The notes beneath the pieces were generated by a model. That model saw only the letters and a program-made list of their open reading frames with translations, was not told the origin of the DNA and ran no database searches. DNA of 64,000 bases from Actinoallomurus spadix (lineage in GTDB: Bacteria > Actinomycetota > Actinomycetes > Streptosporangiales > Streptosporangiaceae): the NCBI RefSeq assembly GCF_024055725.1, contig NZ_JAMXMX010000018.1, positions 62,001 through 126,000 on the forward strand. Direction: 5' to 3'. Numbering within the stretch: position 1 is the first letter of the stretch; each line of letters starts with the position of its first letter. Positions 25,770 to 34,561 of the stretch are shown here, in pieces. Both the position numbers and the translations under genes were made by a program.

Positions 25770-26181
25770 ACTGCCGCCTCCCCGGCACCTCCCGCCGGCC
25801 CTGTTCAGCCGCAGAGCGTGACCGTGTCCGCTCCCGGGCTGCGGGCACCAGACCGAGCAGCCAGGGCAGGGACGTACCGAGGCACTCCGCGAGTGTGGAC
25901 GCCGTGGTCGCGTCCGGACCCGCGCCACCAGGCCGGGCGAGGCCGGGTCACATGCCCTGAGGCTAATTGTCGGCTGCGACACTTCCCGGCGGCCGAGGCG
26001 GGCGCGGCAGCGGGCCGTGATCACCGTGCTCAGCCTTCGTCTCCGTCCTCGATAGGGGTCCGGTGGGCGATGGGGCGGTGGTCATGGCGGCGATTGAACC
26101 TTCAGTCCCTATCGGGCCGGAATACCGGGTGAAACGATCACCGGAGTTTCAGCCCCATCCCCCCTCTCCCCGGGAGAAGAC
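25770..26181. other. Non-coding stretch, esterase to C39-like peptidase
   Basis: About 410 bp without a supportable gene. A minus-strand stretch near 25830-25930 reads like an HTH tail but has no start or full domain. The 3' part should hold the promoter of the secreted peptidase; I could not fix its boxes. Confidence 0.5.
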
Positions 26182-26934
26182 GTGGCGCGTACTCCTCTTC
26201 GTGTCGCCTCCGTACTGGTCACGGCCGGTGCCGTGGCGGCCGGCCCGTCGGTCGCCTCCGCCGCTCCGCGAACTCCGGCCCCTGCCTTCACGCAGGCGGC
26301 GCCGGCGGCGGCGCCCGCCGCTTCGGAGGTCGTCGAGAACGGCCATCACTACAAGCTGCTCGCGGAGCCGCCGGCGGACGTCACCGCGGCGGCCCACTAC
26401 TGGAAGTCCATGTCCATCAAGGGCCAGAAGCAGAAGAAGAGCAACTGGTGCGGCCCGGCCGCCGCCGCCTCGGCGCTGACGTATCAGACGGGCGTCAAGG
26501 TCACGTCGAGCACCCAGAGCTACCTGGCGAAGAAGATGGGCACCGACAAGGTCGGCTTCACCTCGCCCATCGCGATGGGCCGGGAGATGACCAACTACAT
26601 CAACAAGGCGTGGAAGCGTAAGGGCACCAAGTACAAGGCGTACCGCAGCATCACCAACCCGAACCTCTGGGACGGGGTGCGCGGCGCCTACGCCTACGGT
26701 GAGGGACCGGTCGTCATCACCGTCTATTCCAGGAAGAGCTGGTACCCGAAGGCGCCGAAGGCCATGGCCCACTACGTGGTGATCTACGGCTTCGACGACA
26801 CCACGAGCTGGAACCAGTCGACCTACCTGATCTGGGACCCCGCGCACGGCAAGCGCACGCTGAAGGCGACCCAGTGGCAGAAGATCGCCTACGCGGGCCG
26901 GTTCGTCGTCGCGTGGAGCGGCCTGCCGTTCTGA
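26182..26934 (+). CDS. Secreted C39-like cysteine peptidase
   Basis: A 250-residue secreted protein, GTG start with GGGAGAAG upstream. Signal peptide about 1-27 (VASAAP). Papain-like C39_2 fold: Cys in 'KKSNWCGPAAAASALTYQTG', His in 'AMAHYVVIYGFDD', and Asp in 'YLIWDPAHGKR'. This family (peptidase C39-like) is common in Streptomyces-related secretomes and probably cleaves peptides in the wall or outside the cell. Substrate unknown. Followed by a strong hairpin. Confidence 0.88.
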   Translation: MARTPLRVASVLVTAGAVAAGPSVASAAPRTPAPAFTQAAPAAAPAASEVVENGHHYKLLAEPPADVTAAAHYWKSMSIKGQKQKKSNWCGPAAAASALTYQTGVKVTSSTQSYLAKKMGTDKVGFTSPIAMGREMTNYINKAWKRKGTKYKAYRSITNPNLWDGVRGAYAYGEGPVVITVYSRKSWYPKAPKAMAHYVVIYGFDDTTSWNQSTYLIWDPAHGKRTLKATQWQKIAYAGRFVVAWSGLPF

Positions 26935-26943
26935 CCCGAGACC

Positions 26944-26982
26944 GGCGAGCGGGGTGCGGACCGGTCCGTCTCCCCGCTCGCC
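26944..26982. terminator. Hairpin terminator after C39-like gene
   Basis: A perfect 11-bp stem GGCGAGCGGGG/CCCCGCTCGCC (26944-26954, 26972-26982). The loop itself contains the palindrome GGACCGGTCC. Confidence 0.8.
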
Positions 26983-27066
26983 TCGCCGGGCGGGCGGGGC
27001 CCGGCACGGGAACCCCGGGGAGGGCGGCGGCGTCGGAGAGGGCATCGAGCCATGAGGGGTGGATGA

Positions 27067-27735
27067 ATGCTGACACTGGCCGATGAACTCCTCCTGCTGG
27101 CGCTCCGGGAGCAGGACGGCGTCGCGATGATCGGGTCCGCCGAGCTGGACTGCGGTGTGGCGGGTGCGCTGCTGGCGGAGCTCGCCCTGGCCGAACGCGT
27201 ACGACTCGCCGACGGGCGCATCGCCGTGGCCGACGCGTCGCCGACCGGCGATCCCGACCTCGATGCGCTCCTGGCGCGGATCGCGGCGGACGGCAGGCCC
27301 CGCAAGGCCGAGCACTGGGTGAACAAGAGCCGCCGGGACGAGGTACGGAAGCGGCGCCTGGCCCGGCTCGTGGCGATGGGCGTCCTGGAGGAGCGCGAGC
27401 GCCGGGTGCTCTTCGTCAAGCGCACGAACTACCCGGAGCGGGATCCGCGGCCCGAGCAGGAGCTGCGCGCCCGGCTCCGGGCGGTGCTGGGCGGCGCTCC
27501 GGCCGACGTACGGTCCAGCGCCCTGCTCGCGATCGTCCACGCCTGCCGCCTCGACCGCAAGGCGTTCCCGGACGTCGACGGCAAGGTCCTGCGGGCCCGC
27601 GTCAAGGAGATCACCGAGGAGCAGTGGGCCGGCCGGGCGGTCGCGAAGGTCATCGCGTCGATCCAGGCCGCCGTGATGGCCTCGATATCCGCCGCGGTGA
27701 TCGCGTCGACCACGAGCGCCGCGACCGGCGGCTGA
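27067..27735 (+). CDS. GPP34 (GOLPH3/VPS74-like) family protein
   Basis: A 222-residue cytosolic protein: 'LTLADELLLLALREQDG', 'LAGALLAELALAERVRL', 'AEHWVNKSRRDEVRKRRLARLVAMGVLEERERRVLF', 'YPERDPRPEQELRARLRAVL', 'LDRKAFP'. These match bacterial GPP34 proteins, relatives of the Golgi phosphoinositide-binding GOLPH3. In actinomycetes the role is unclear; peripheral membrane association is possible from the basic patch. The C-terminus is Ala/Ser/Ile-rich and may be a short amphipathic tail. Confidence 0.88.
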   Translation: MLTLADELLLLALREQDGVAMIGSAELDCGVAGALLAELALAERVRLADGRIAVADASPTGDPDLDALLARIAADGRPRKAEHWVNKSRRDEVRKRRLARLVAMGVLEERERRVLFVKRTNYPERDPRPEQELRARLRAVLGGAPADVRSSALLAIVHACRLDRKAFPDVDGKVLRARVKEITEEQWAGRAVAKVIASIQAAVMASISAAVIASTTSAATGG

Positions 27736-27940
27736 GGCGCTCCGGCCCGCCATCTCCGACGACGGCACTGACGGTACTGACGGTACTGGCGGCACGCGAC
27801 ACGACGGCTCGCGACGGCGCCGGCGTGTTCGGCGAGACCGGCGGCCGGGTCACCGACGGCACGGGCCGGGCCGGCGGCGCCGATGACGGCGGCGAGGCCG
27901 GAGACGCCCGCCGGGCGCCCGTCCGGGGCAGACTGATTCC

Positions 27941-29137
27941 GTGGGGACGCTCGACGAGCTGCGGGAGGCGGAGTGGCGGCGGCTGCTGGCCGCGGCCCGC
28001 CGCCGGCTGACGACGACCGGCGGGGAACCGGTCGGGGTCATCGCGCTCACCGATCCCTCCGCTGACGAACGGCGGCTCGTCGCCCGGATCACCGATTCCC
28101 CTCCGAACGGGCCGCTGGCACGGCGGCTGACCGTTGCCATGAGCGACCTCGACCGCATGCTGCGCCGCACGTACGGCACCGGTCTGCTGGCCGCGCTCGC
28201 GTGGATCGACGCGCCGCGGCCGCCGGAGGGCATGGCCGCGGCGCTGCGGGCCGCGCTGGGTGGGCGGCACGCCGGCGAGGGGTGGTATTCGGCGTGGCTC
28301 GGGGGGCTCTCGCGGGACGGGACCGCCGCCCGGCTCGTACGGCAGGGGCGGGGCGGGCTCTTCGCGCAGGCCGCCGCCGTGCTCGACCGGCTGCCCGCCG
28401 AGGACCTGCCGCTCCCGGTGCTCGCGGAGTGGGCGACGGGTGACGCGACGGCGCTGTACGCCACTCCGCTGTCCGACCTGGTACTACGGGCGCTGCGGCT
28501 CTGGCAGGGGGCGTCGCAGCCGTCCGACCGGGCGGCCGAGCACAGGATCTGGAACGACGCGGGCGTCCTCGTCGACGACCTGACGAGCCAGGTCCTGGTC
28601 CTCAACCTGCGCGTGGCCGAGGATCACGCGGTCGCCCGGTGGCTGGGGGAGGCGGCGGCCGCGGGGCTGCCGTTCCGGGCCACGCTGCAGCAGCTGATGA
28701 GCGGTCCGCTGACGCCGCGGGCGGGGGAGGTCTTCGTCTGCCAGAGTCCGGCGGTGGTCCGCGCGGCGGCCGCCCGGCTGGGTCCGGAATGCGCCGCGCT
28801 GGTGTGCACGGAGGGCCGGGCGTCCGTGGCCTGTCGCCGGCTTCTCAGCGCGGCGGCGGCCGCCGGGGCCCGGATCCGGTGGCACGGCGACTTCGACTGG
28901 GCGGCGCTGCGCATGACGGCCGCGGCCGTGCACCGGTATGCCGCGCTGCCCTGGCGCATGGGCGCCGAGGACTATCTGGAGGCCGTGCGGGTGGCCCGCG
29001 ATCCGCTGCGTGGCGCGCGCGCCGCCACGCCCTGGGACGAGCGCCTCGCGGTCGAGATGGTCAGGGAGGGGTGCGCGGTCCGGGAGGACCGTCTCGTGCC
29101 CGTGCTGCTCGAAGACCTGCCGGCCGGCGCCGCCTGA
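27941..29137 (+). CDS. Orphan JetD-type protein (Wadjet type II, TIGR02679/DUF2399-like)
   Basis: A 398-residue protein. The C-terminal half carries the DUF2399 Toprim-like features: 'VFVCQSPAVVRAAAARLG', 'LVCTEGRASVACRRLL', and 'RIRWHGDFDWAALRMTAAAVHRY' followed by 'PWRMGAEDYLEAV', with the acidic D-x-D core. TIGR02679 proteins are the JetD nuclease of Wadjet type II plasmid-defence operons, which normally also contain JetA, JetB and the SMC-like JetC. None of these is adjacent. A GPP34 gene is upstream and an unknown gene lies convergent. GTG start; no strong ribosome site. Confidence 0.75.
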   Translation: MGTLDELREAEWRRLLAAARRRLTTTGGEPVGVIALTDPSADERRLVARITDSPPNGPLARRLTVAMSDLDRMLRRTYGTGLLAALAWIDAPRPPEGMAAALRAALGGRHAGEGWYSAWLGGLSRDGTAARLVRQGRGGLFAQAAAVLDRLPAEDLPLPVLAEWATGDATALYATPLSDLVLRALRLWQGASQPSDRAAEHRIWNDAGVLVDDLTSQVLVLNLRVAEDHAVARWLGEAAAAGLPFRATLQQLMSGPLTPRAGEVFVCQSPAVVRAAAARLGPECAALVCTEGRASVACRRLLSAAAAAGARIRWHGDFDWAALRMTAAAVHRYAALPWRMGAEDYLEAVRVARDPLRGARAATPWDERLAVEMVREGCAVREDRLVPVLLEDLPAGAA

Positions 29138-29255
29138 CCCGCTCCGGCGCGGGGGATTGGGACCGGAGTCCCGGTTCGGATGGGGACCGCAGGATCTAGT
29201 GCGGTCGGCCCGAAATCCACATTCTTGTCACAGGGTCTCCGGCTACGGCTGGAAC

Positions 29256-29293
29256 TGAGAGGGCCGCGCCGGTCCGGCGGCGCGGCCCTCTCA
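29256..29293. terminator. Bidirectional hairpin terminator
   Basis: A perfect 15-bp stem (TGAGAGGGCCGCGCC with GGCGCGGCCCTCTCA) around an 8-base loop, between the JetD-like gene and a convergent hypothetical gene. Confidence 0.88.
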
Positions 29294-29299
29294 CACATC

Positions 29300-29962
29300 T
29301 CAGCCCTCGTCGAGGGAGCCGTCCCAGGCCCACGCCAGGGCGCGGGGCAGGCCCCAGTGCCCGAGCGGCGTGAGGCGCCGGTGCTCGTCCAGGGCGCCGA
29401 CGGCCTCCCAGACGGGGACGATCAGCTCGAATCCCTGCTCGACCGGTTCGCGGTCGTCCGGGTCGTAGGAGCCTTCGATCTCGGGGCAGCGGTCCGCGTA
29501 CGAGAACAGGTCCGAGGGGTGGGCCCGTGCGCCGACGCCGGCCCGGGCCAGGCCGATCACCGCACCCGCCCAGTCCGCGTGCTGGAGGGTCATCAGCGCG
29601 CTCTCCTCGTGGGTGCCGAGGCCCGACTCGCCGTTCATGGCGATCAGTGCTCCGGCGGCCTGGGTCCACAGGATCTCGTCGTCCGCGGGCGGCCCCCCGC
29701 GCCAGCCGGCGGCCGTGGCCAGGTGGCGGTGGGGCCAGTCCTTCAGACCACGGCGGATGCCCTCGGCGGCCCGGCGCAGCTGCTCGGCGGGAACGGCGGT
29801 GGCCACGACCTCGGGCAGTGCCTCTCGTAGGATCTCCACCGCCGCACGGTCGGCCTCCTGCCACTCTCGCAGGAACTCGTCCGCGTCGAATTCGAGGAGG
29901 TCGTCGTACCCCTCCACCTCGCTCGTCGGGAGCCGTGTGACGTTGTCGTCCTTGTCGCTCAC
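29300..29962 (-). CDS. Hypothetical acidic protein
   Basis: A 220-residue soluble, acidic protein I do not recognise. It begins 'MSDKDDNVTRLPTSEVEGYDDLLEFD', has a mainly helical middle with 'HEESALMTLQHADWAGAVIGLARAG', and ends 'LTPLGHWGLPRALAWAWDGSLDEG'. The 'LTPLGHWGLPRAL' ending resembles the C-terminal motif of actinobacterial proteins with IS-associated SEC-C-like or plasmid pRiA4b-like 'LT.LG.wG' endings, but this is weak. It lies divergently downstream of lysX with only a 61-bp gap (same strand), so lysX could read into nothing in this direction. Confidence 0.6.
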   Translation of the reverse strand: MSDKDDNVTRLPTSEVEGYDDLLEFDADEFLREWQEADRAAVEILREALPEVVATAVPAEQLRRAAEGIRRGLKDWPHRHLATAAGWRGGPPADDEILWTQAAGALIAMNGESGLGTHEESALMTLQHADWAGAVIGLARAGVGARAHPSDLFSYADRCPEIEGSYDPDDREPVEQGFELIVPVWEAVGALDEHRRLTPLGHWGLPRALAWAWDGSLDEG

Positions 29963-30023
29963 GACACCGACTGTATAGGCGTTCGCGAGGGCTGATCGCC
30001 GGTTGCGGAAGTCGCCGCCCTCG

Positions 30024-33000
30024 TCAGGACCCCGGCCGGAGCAGCGGGAAGGGGATGGTCTCGCGGATGTTGCGGCCGGTCAGCGTGATGAGCAGCCGGT
30101 CGACGCCCATGCCGAGGCCGCCGGAGGGCGGCATGCCGTACTCCAGGGCCCGCAGGAAGTCCTCGTCCAGGTCCATGGCCTCCGGGTCGCCGCCGGCGGC
30201 CAGCAGCGACTGCTCGGTGAGGTTGCGGCGCTGGACGATCGGGTCGATGAGCTCGGAGTACGCCGTGCCGAGCTCCAGGCCGAAGACGATGAGGTCCCAC
30301 TTCTCGGCGAGCCGCGGGTCGTCGCGGTGCGGGCGGGTGAGGGGCGAGGTGGCGGCCGGGTAGTCGCGGACGAAGGTCGGCGCCTGCAGCGTGTGCTCCA
30401 CCAGCGCCTCGAACAGCTCCTGGACGAGCTTGCCCTGTTCCCACGACGGGTCGTACGCGAGGCCGACCCGGTCGGCGTGCTTCTGCACCGTGCGCAGCGA
30501 GGTTCCCGGTGTGACCTGCTCGCCGAGCGCCTCGGACACCGAGCCGTACACGGTGATCTCGCGCCACGGCTCGCCGAAGTCGTATTCGACGCCGTCACGG
30601 ACGACGACGGTCGTTCCGGTCGCCGCGCGGGCCGCGTCGGTGACGAGTTCGCGGGTCAGCACCGCCATCGTGTCGTAGTCGCCGTACGGTTCGTACGCCT
30701 CCAGCATCGTGAACTCGGGGTTGTGTCGGGGGGACACGCCCTCGTTGCGGAAGTTGCGGTTCAGCTCGAAGACCTTGCCGGCGCCGCCGACGAGCAGCCG
30801 CTTGAGGTACAGCTCGGGCGCGATCCGCAGGAAGAGGTCCATGTTGTAGGCGTTCATCCGGGTGGTGAACGGCCTCGCGGCCGCGCCGCCGTGCACCGGC
30901 TGCAGCATCGGCGTCTCGACTTCGAGGAAGCCCTCCCGGCGCAGGCGGTCGCGCAGGGCCGTGACGACGTCGCCGCGCATGCGGAGCATGCGCCGGCTGT
31001 CGTCGTTGACGATCAGGTCGACGTACCGCTGCCGTACCCGGGTCTCGTCGGACAGGGTCTTGCCGGGCGCGTTGAAGCCGCTGGGGAGGGGGCGCAGGCA
31101 CTTGGCGGTGAGGGTCCAGGCGGAGGCCAGCACCGACAGCTCGCCCGTGCGGGAGGTGACGACCTCCCCGCGCACTCCGACCTGGTCACCGAGGTCGATC
31201 AGCTGCTTCCACGCCCGCAGGGCCTCGGCATCGAGGACGTCCGCGGCGAGCATCACCTGCAGGTCGCCGGTCTCGTCGCGTAGCTGGGCGAAGATCAGCC
31301 TGCCGTGCTCGCGGGCGAGCATGACCCGGCCGGCGATCGCGACCTGCTCGCCCGTGTGCGCGTCGGGGGCCAGGCCGCCGAACCGTTCCCGGACCTCGGC
31401 CGCGGTGGCCGTGCGCGCGAAGCCGAGCGGGTAGGGCTCGATGCCGGCCTCGCGCAGCCGGTCGAGTTTGGCGTGGCGGACCCGTTCCTGCTCGGACAGG
31501 CGCCGCGTCGGCATGCGGGCGGCCTCCGCGGACGCCTCGATCGCCTTGATCCGCTCGACCAGCGCGAGAAACGGGGTCGGCGTGTCGAGGCGAGGGCCGA
31601 ACGGCGTCGGCAGGAACCCCTCGGCGCGGGCCATGGCCAGGCCGATCCGGATGAGCTCGCGGTTCTGCTCGAAGCACACGAACCGCGGCGTCCAGACCGG
31701 GTTGTACTTGGCGTTCGCCAGGAAGAGCGACTCGAGCTGCCAGAACTTCGAGGCGAAGGACAGCAGGCGGTACGCCAGCCGGCTGACGGGCCCGGCGCCG
31801 ATCGCCGAGCCGCGTTCGAACACCGAGCGCAGCATGGCGAAGTTCAGCGAGACGCGGGTGACGCCGATGACGGCGGCGTTCTCGGCGAGCTTGGCGACCA
31901 TGAACTCGTTGAGGCCGTTCTCGGCGTCGCGGTCGCGGCGCATCAGGTCCAGGGAGAGGCCGGACCGCCCCCAGGGGACGAAGCTGAGCAGGCCGCGCCG
32001 CCGTCCCACGCCGTCGAACGCCTCGACCATCACGCAGCGCTCGTCGGTCGGGTCGCCGAGGCGGCCGAGTGCCATGGAGAACCCGCGCTCGGTGTGGCCG
32101 TCGCGCCACCGGTCGGCGTCGGCGATCAGCTCGGCCATCTCCTCGGGGCCGATCGCGCCGTGCCGGCGGATCCGTACGGTGTAACCGGCACGTTCCACGC
32201 GGCGGACGGCCTGGCGCACCTGCCGCATGTCGCGGCCCTCGAGGTTGAACTCCCGCAGGTCCAGGATCGCCTCGTCGCCGAGTTCGAGGGCGTCGAGCCC
32301 GCACCGGCCGTACGCGGCGGCGGCGCGCTCGCTGGCGCCGATCACGCCGGGGATCCAGGCGTGCGCGCGGCACTCGGCGAGCCACTCCTTGATCGCGGCG
32401 TCCCAGGCCTCCGGGTCGCCGAGCGGGTCGCCGGCGGCGAGGGAGACCGAGCCTTCGACGCGGTACGAGATGCCGGCCCGGCCGTTGGGGGAGAAGATGA
32501 TGTCCTTGTCGCGGCGGAGCGCGAAGTAGCCCAGGGAGTCCTGGTCGCCCCACTCGGCGAGCAGGGAGCGCGCCGGGAGCTCCTCGTCGGGCGTGAGGAC
32601 GGCGCGGCGCTGGCCGGGCCGGAACAGCGCCCACACGGTGACCACGAGCAGGCCGCTGCCGAGCACGCCGAGGATGCCGTCGACCCAGCCGGGGACGTCG
32701 ACGTACAGCTCATCGCCGCTGATGCCCGCGCCGAGGAGCGTCTGCAGGCCGGCGTACACCAGGTGGGTCCACTCGGCGCCGCGCGGGTCGCGGTCGGTGA
32801 GGAAGACCAGGCTGGTGCCGATCACGCCGCCGACGACGAGCAGCCCGGTGAAGACCAGGAGGGCGAGGCGCCGGTTGGCGCGGTCCGGCAGGGCGGAGAA
32901 CTGCCCGCGCGCGGCGACGAGGAGCACCACGATGCCGCCGAACGCGGCGGCCGTGGTGAGCTCGCCCCCGCCGCCTGAGGTACTGGCGAGTGCCCAGACG

Positions 33001-33284
33001 CCGAAGAACAGCAGGAAGAAGACCACGCTGATCCGCCAGGCGGCCTTCTTGCGCCGGCGGACGCCGACCGACAGCAGGATGAGCAGCAGGCCGTACGGGA
33101 GGCTGGAGTACCACCCGAAGTAGTTGATCGAGCGCAGCACCCAGATGCCGGACAGCCACTGGATGAGCCCGGACGACAACCACGCCAGAACGGACAAAAC
33201 GCCAGAAACCCGGAGATACCAGAACAGAGCGGTGGGTACGGCCTCGATCACCCGCTGCCACGTCCGGGCCACCGTGGTCTTCAT
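30024..33284 (-). CDS. lysX: Bifunctional LPG synthase / lysyl-tRNA synthetase LysX
   Basis: A fusion of about 1086 residues. Residues about 15-235: six or so membrane helices of the MprF type. About 240-590: the cytosolic DUF2156 aminoacyl-transferase domain ('LGYFALRRDKDIIFSPNGRAG', 'LSLDLMRRDRDAENGLNEFMV'). About 600-1085: class II lysyl-tRNA synthetase with an OB anticodon domain, motif 2 ('FRNEGVSPRHNPEFTMLEAY') and motif 3 ('GLGMGVDRLLITLTG'). It charges tRNA with lysine and transfers it to phosphatidylglycerol, lowering membrane negative charge and giving resistance to cationic peptides. ATG with GAGGG upstream was preferred; GTG at 33308 adds 8 residues. Confidence 0.95.
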   Translation of the reverse strand: MKTTVARTWQRVIEAVPTALFWYLRVSGVLSVLAWLSSGLIQWLSGIWVLRSINYFGWYSSLPYGLLLILLSVGVRRRKKAAWRISVVFFLLFFGVWALASTSGGGGELTTAAAFGGIVVLLVAARGQFSALPDRANRRLALLVFTGLLVVGGVIGTSLVFLTDRDPRGAEWTHLVYAGLQTLLGAGISGDELYVDVPGWVDGILGVLGSGLLVVTVWALFRPGQRRAVLTPDEELPARSLLAEWGDQDSLGYFALRRDKDIIFSPNGRAGISYRVEGSVSLAAGDPLGDPEAWDAAIKEWLAECRAHAWIPGVIGASERAAAAYGRCGLDALELGDEAILDLREFNLEGRDMRQVRQAVRRVERAGYTVRIRRHGAIGPEEMAELIADADRWRDGHTERGFSMALGRLGDPTDERCVMVEAFDGVGRRRGLLSFVPWGRSGLSLDLMRRDRDAENGLNEFMVAKLAENAAVIGVTRVSLNFAMLRSVFERGSAIGAGPVSRLAYRLLSFASKFWQLESLFLANAKYNPVWTPRFVCFEQNRELIRIGLAMARAEGFLPTPFGPRLDTPTPFLALVERIKAIEASAEAARMPTRRLSEQERVRHAKLDRLREAGIEPYPLGFARTATAAEVRERFGGLAPDAHTGEQVAIAGRVMLAREHGRLIFAQLRDETGDLQVMLAADVLDAEALRAWKQLIDLGDQVGVRGEVVTSRTGELSVLASAWTLTAKCLRPLPSGFNAPGKTLSDETRVRQRYVDLIVNDDSRRMLRMRGDVVTALRDRLRREGFLEVETPMLQPVHGGAAARPFTTRMNAYNMDLFLRIAPELYLKRLLVGGAGKVFELNRNFRNEGVSPRHNPEFTMLEAYEPYGDYDTMAVLTRELVTDAARAATGTTVVVRDGVEYDFGEPWREITVYGSVSEALGEQVTPGTSLRTVQKHADRVGLAYDPSWEQGKLVQELFEALVEHTLQAPTFVRDYPAATSPLTRPHRDDPRLAEKWDLIVFGLELGTAYSELIDPIVQRRNLTEQSLLAAGGDPEAMDLDEDFLRALEYGMPPSGGLGMGVDRLLITLTGRNIRETIPFPLLRPGS

Positions 33285-33384
33285 CGCACCCTCGTCGTCA
33301 TGCCGCACATTCTTTCTTTGTACCGGGGATTAGGTGAGCGTCAGGCCAAATGAACGCTCCGCCTGTCGGTATCGTGCATGGACT
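33285..33384. promoter_or_regulatory. Divergent region lysX / kinase 1
   Basis: It contains TCGGTATCGT at 33366-33375 only 9 bases before the kinase ATG, with no ribosome site in between. The same ten bases occur at 34544-34553, 8 bases before the second kinase ATG. TATCGT is a plausible -10, so both kinase mRNAs may be leaderless. Confidence 0.5.
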
Positions 33385-34509
33385 ATGCCGGAAAAACCCC
33401 TTCTTGCCCAGCGTTACCGCCTGCTCACCGAAGTAGGCCGTGGCGGCATGGGGACGGTCTGGCACGCCCGAGATGAAGCCCTCGGCCGCGACGTCGCCGT
33501 CAAAGAGGTGATCCTCCCGCACGGGTTCTCCGACGAAGAGCGGGAGATCCAGCACAAGCGGACCTTCCGCGAGGCGCGCACCGCCGCCCGGCTCAGTCAT
33601 CCCGGCGTCGTCGCCGTCTTCGACGTCGTCGAAGAGGACGGCCGGCCCTGGATCGTGATGGAGCTGATCCGGGCCCGCTCCCTCGAGCAGATGATCAAAC
33701 AGGACGGCCCGCTCTCGCCCAGGCGCGCCGCCGAGATCGGGCGGCAGATGCTGAGCGCCCTGATGACCGCGCACGAGGCGGGCATCCTGCACCGCGACGT
33801 CAAACCGAGCAACGTCCTGGTCATCGACGGGCGGTCGATCCGGGCCGTGCTGACCGACTTCGGCATCGCCCGGGCGCAGAGCGACGCGACGCTCACCCAG
33901 ACCGGCATGCTGATCGGCTCTCCGGCCTACATCGCCCCCGAGCGAGCCAAGGGCCGTCAGGCGGTGCCCGCCTCCGACCTGTGGTCGCTCGGCGCGACGC
34001 TGTTCGCGGCCGTGGAGGGCAAGTCGCCCTTCGAGCGGACCGAGGCGATGGCGAGCCTGGTGGCCGTCCTCACCGAGGAGCCACCCCCGGCCCCGCACGC
34101 CGGGCCGCTGGCCCCCGTGATCGCCGGCCTGCTCCGCAAGGACCAGGAGACGCGGCTGACCGCGGCGGAGGCCGGGGTGATGCTCGACCGGATCCTCATG
34201 GACACCTCGGGCTCGACCCGGGTGCTGGAGACGGCCGGGGCCCAGGCCGCCGCGGCCACGCTGACGGACTCGGGCGACCCCGCGGGCATGCCGGTCACCG
34301 GCCAGGTCATGACTCCGGTGGATCCAGGTGAGACGGCGGCCGACGACCCGGCGGGCGGGCGCACCCCGGTCGACGGCGCCGGCCGCGGCGCGGCGGCGGC
34401 CGGGGACGCGCGGCCGGTCTGGCTCTCGGGACGGCACGGCAACCTGGCGATCGCGGTCGTCGTCGCCGTTATCGTGATCGGTCTGATCATCCTTACTCTC
34501 GTGCGGTGA
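33385..34509 (+). CDS. Ser/Thr protein kinase, C-terminally membrane anchored
   Basis: A 374-residue Hanks-type kinase. N-lobe GRGGMGTVW (residues 18-26), K40, catalytic HRDVKPSN (137-144), DFG (158-160), 'GSPAYIAPERA'. After the kinase domain (to about 265) comes an Ala/Gly-rich juxtamembrane region and one helix at 351-373 that ends the protein, so there is no extracellular sensor. It is the shorter of two tandem related kinases and probably phosphorylates cytoplasmic or membrane targets. Start: ATG; an upstream GTG reading adds a Cys/Arg-rich leader with no support. Confidence 0.9.
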   Translation: MPEKPLLAQRYRLLTEVGRGGMGTVWHARDEALGRDVAVKEVILPHGFSDEEREIQHKRTFREARTAARLSHPGVVAVFDVVEEDGRPWIVMELIRARSLEQMIKQDGPLSPRRAAEIGRQMLSALMTAHEAGILHRDVKPSNVLVIDGRSIRAVLTDFGIARAQSDATLTQTGMLIGSPAYIAPERAKGRQAVPASDLWSLGATLFAAVEGKSPFERTEAMASLVAVLTEEPPPAPHAGPLAPVIAGLLRKDQETRLTAAEAGVMLDRILMDTSGSTRVLETAGAQAAAATLTDSGDPAGMPVTGQVMTPVDPGETAADDPAGGRTPVDGAGRGAAAAGDARPVWLSGRHGNLAIAVVVAVIVIGLIILTLVR

Positions 34510-34543
34510 CTCGCCGCAAACGATGCCGATCCGTCGCTCCTGA

Positions 34544-34561
34544 TCGGTATCGTCCCTAGCT
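34544..34561 (+). promoter_or_regulatory. Putative leaderless promoter, kinase 2
   Basis: TCGGTATCGT followed by 8 bases and the ATG, the same ten bases found before kinase 1. The gene gap is 52 bp, so kinase 2 may have its own start as well as read-through. Confidence 0.45.

Noticed and set aside
25830-25935. Minus-strand reading with an HTH-like stretch (TLAECLGTSLPWLLG)
   Set aside because: It resembles the end of an XRE-type HTH domain, but there is no start codon with a ribosome site, no complete domain, and stops lie close on both sides. At most a remnant; not enough to annotate a pseudogene.
31305-32978. 557-codon plus-strand open frame over lysX
   Set aside because: Antisense shadow of LysX; no motif, and third-position bias supports only the minus-strand gene.
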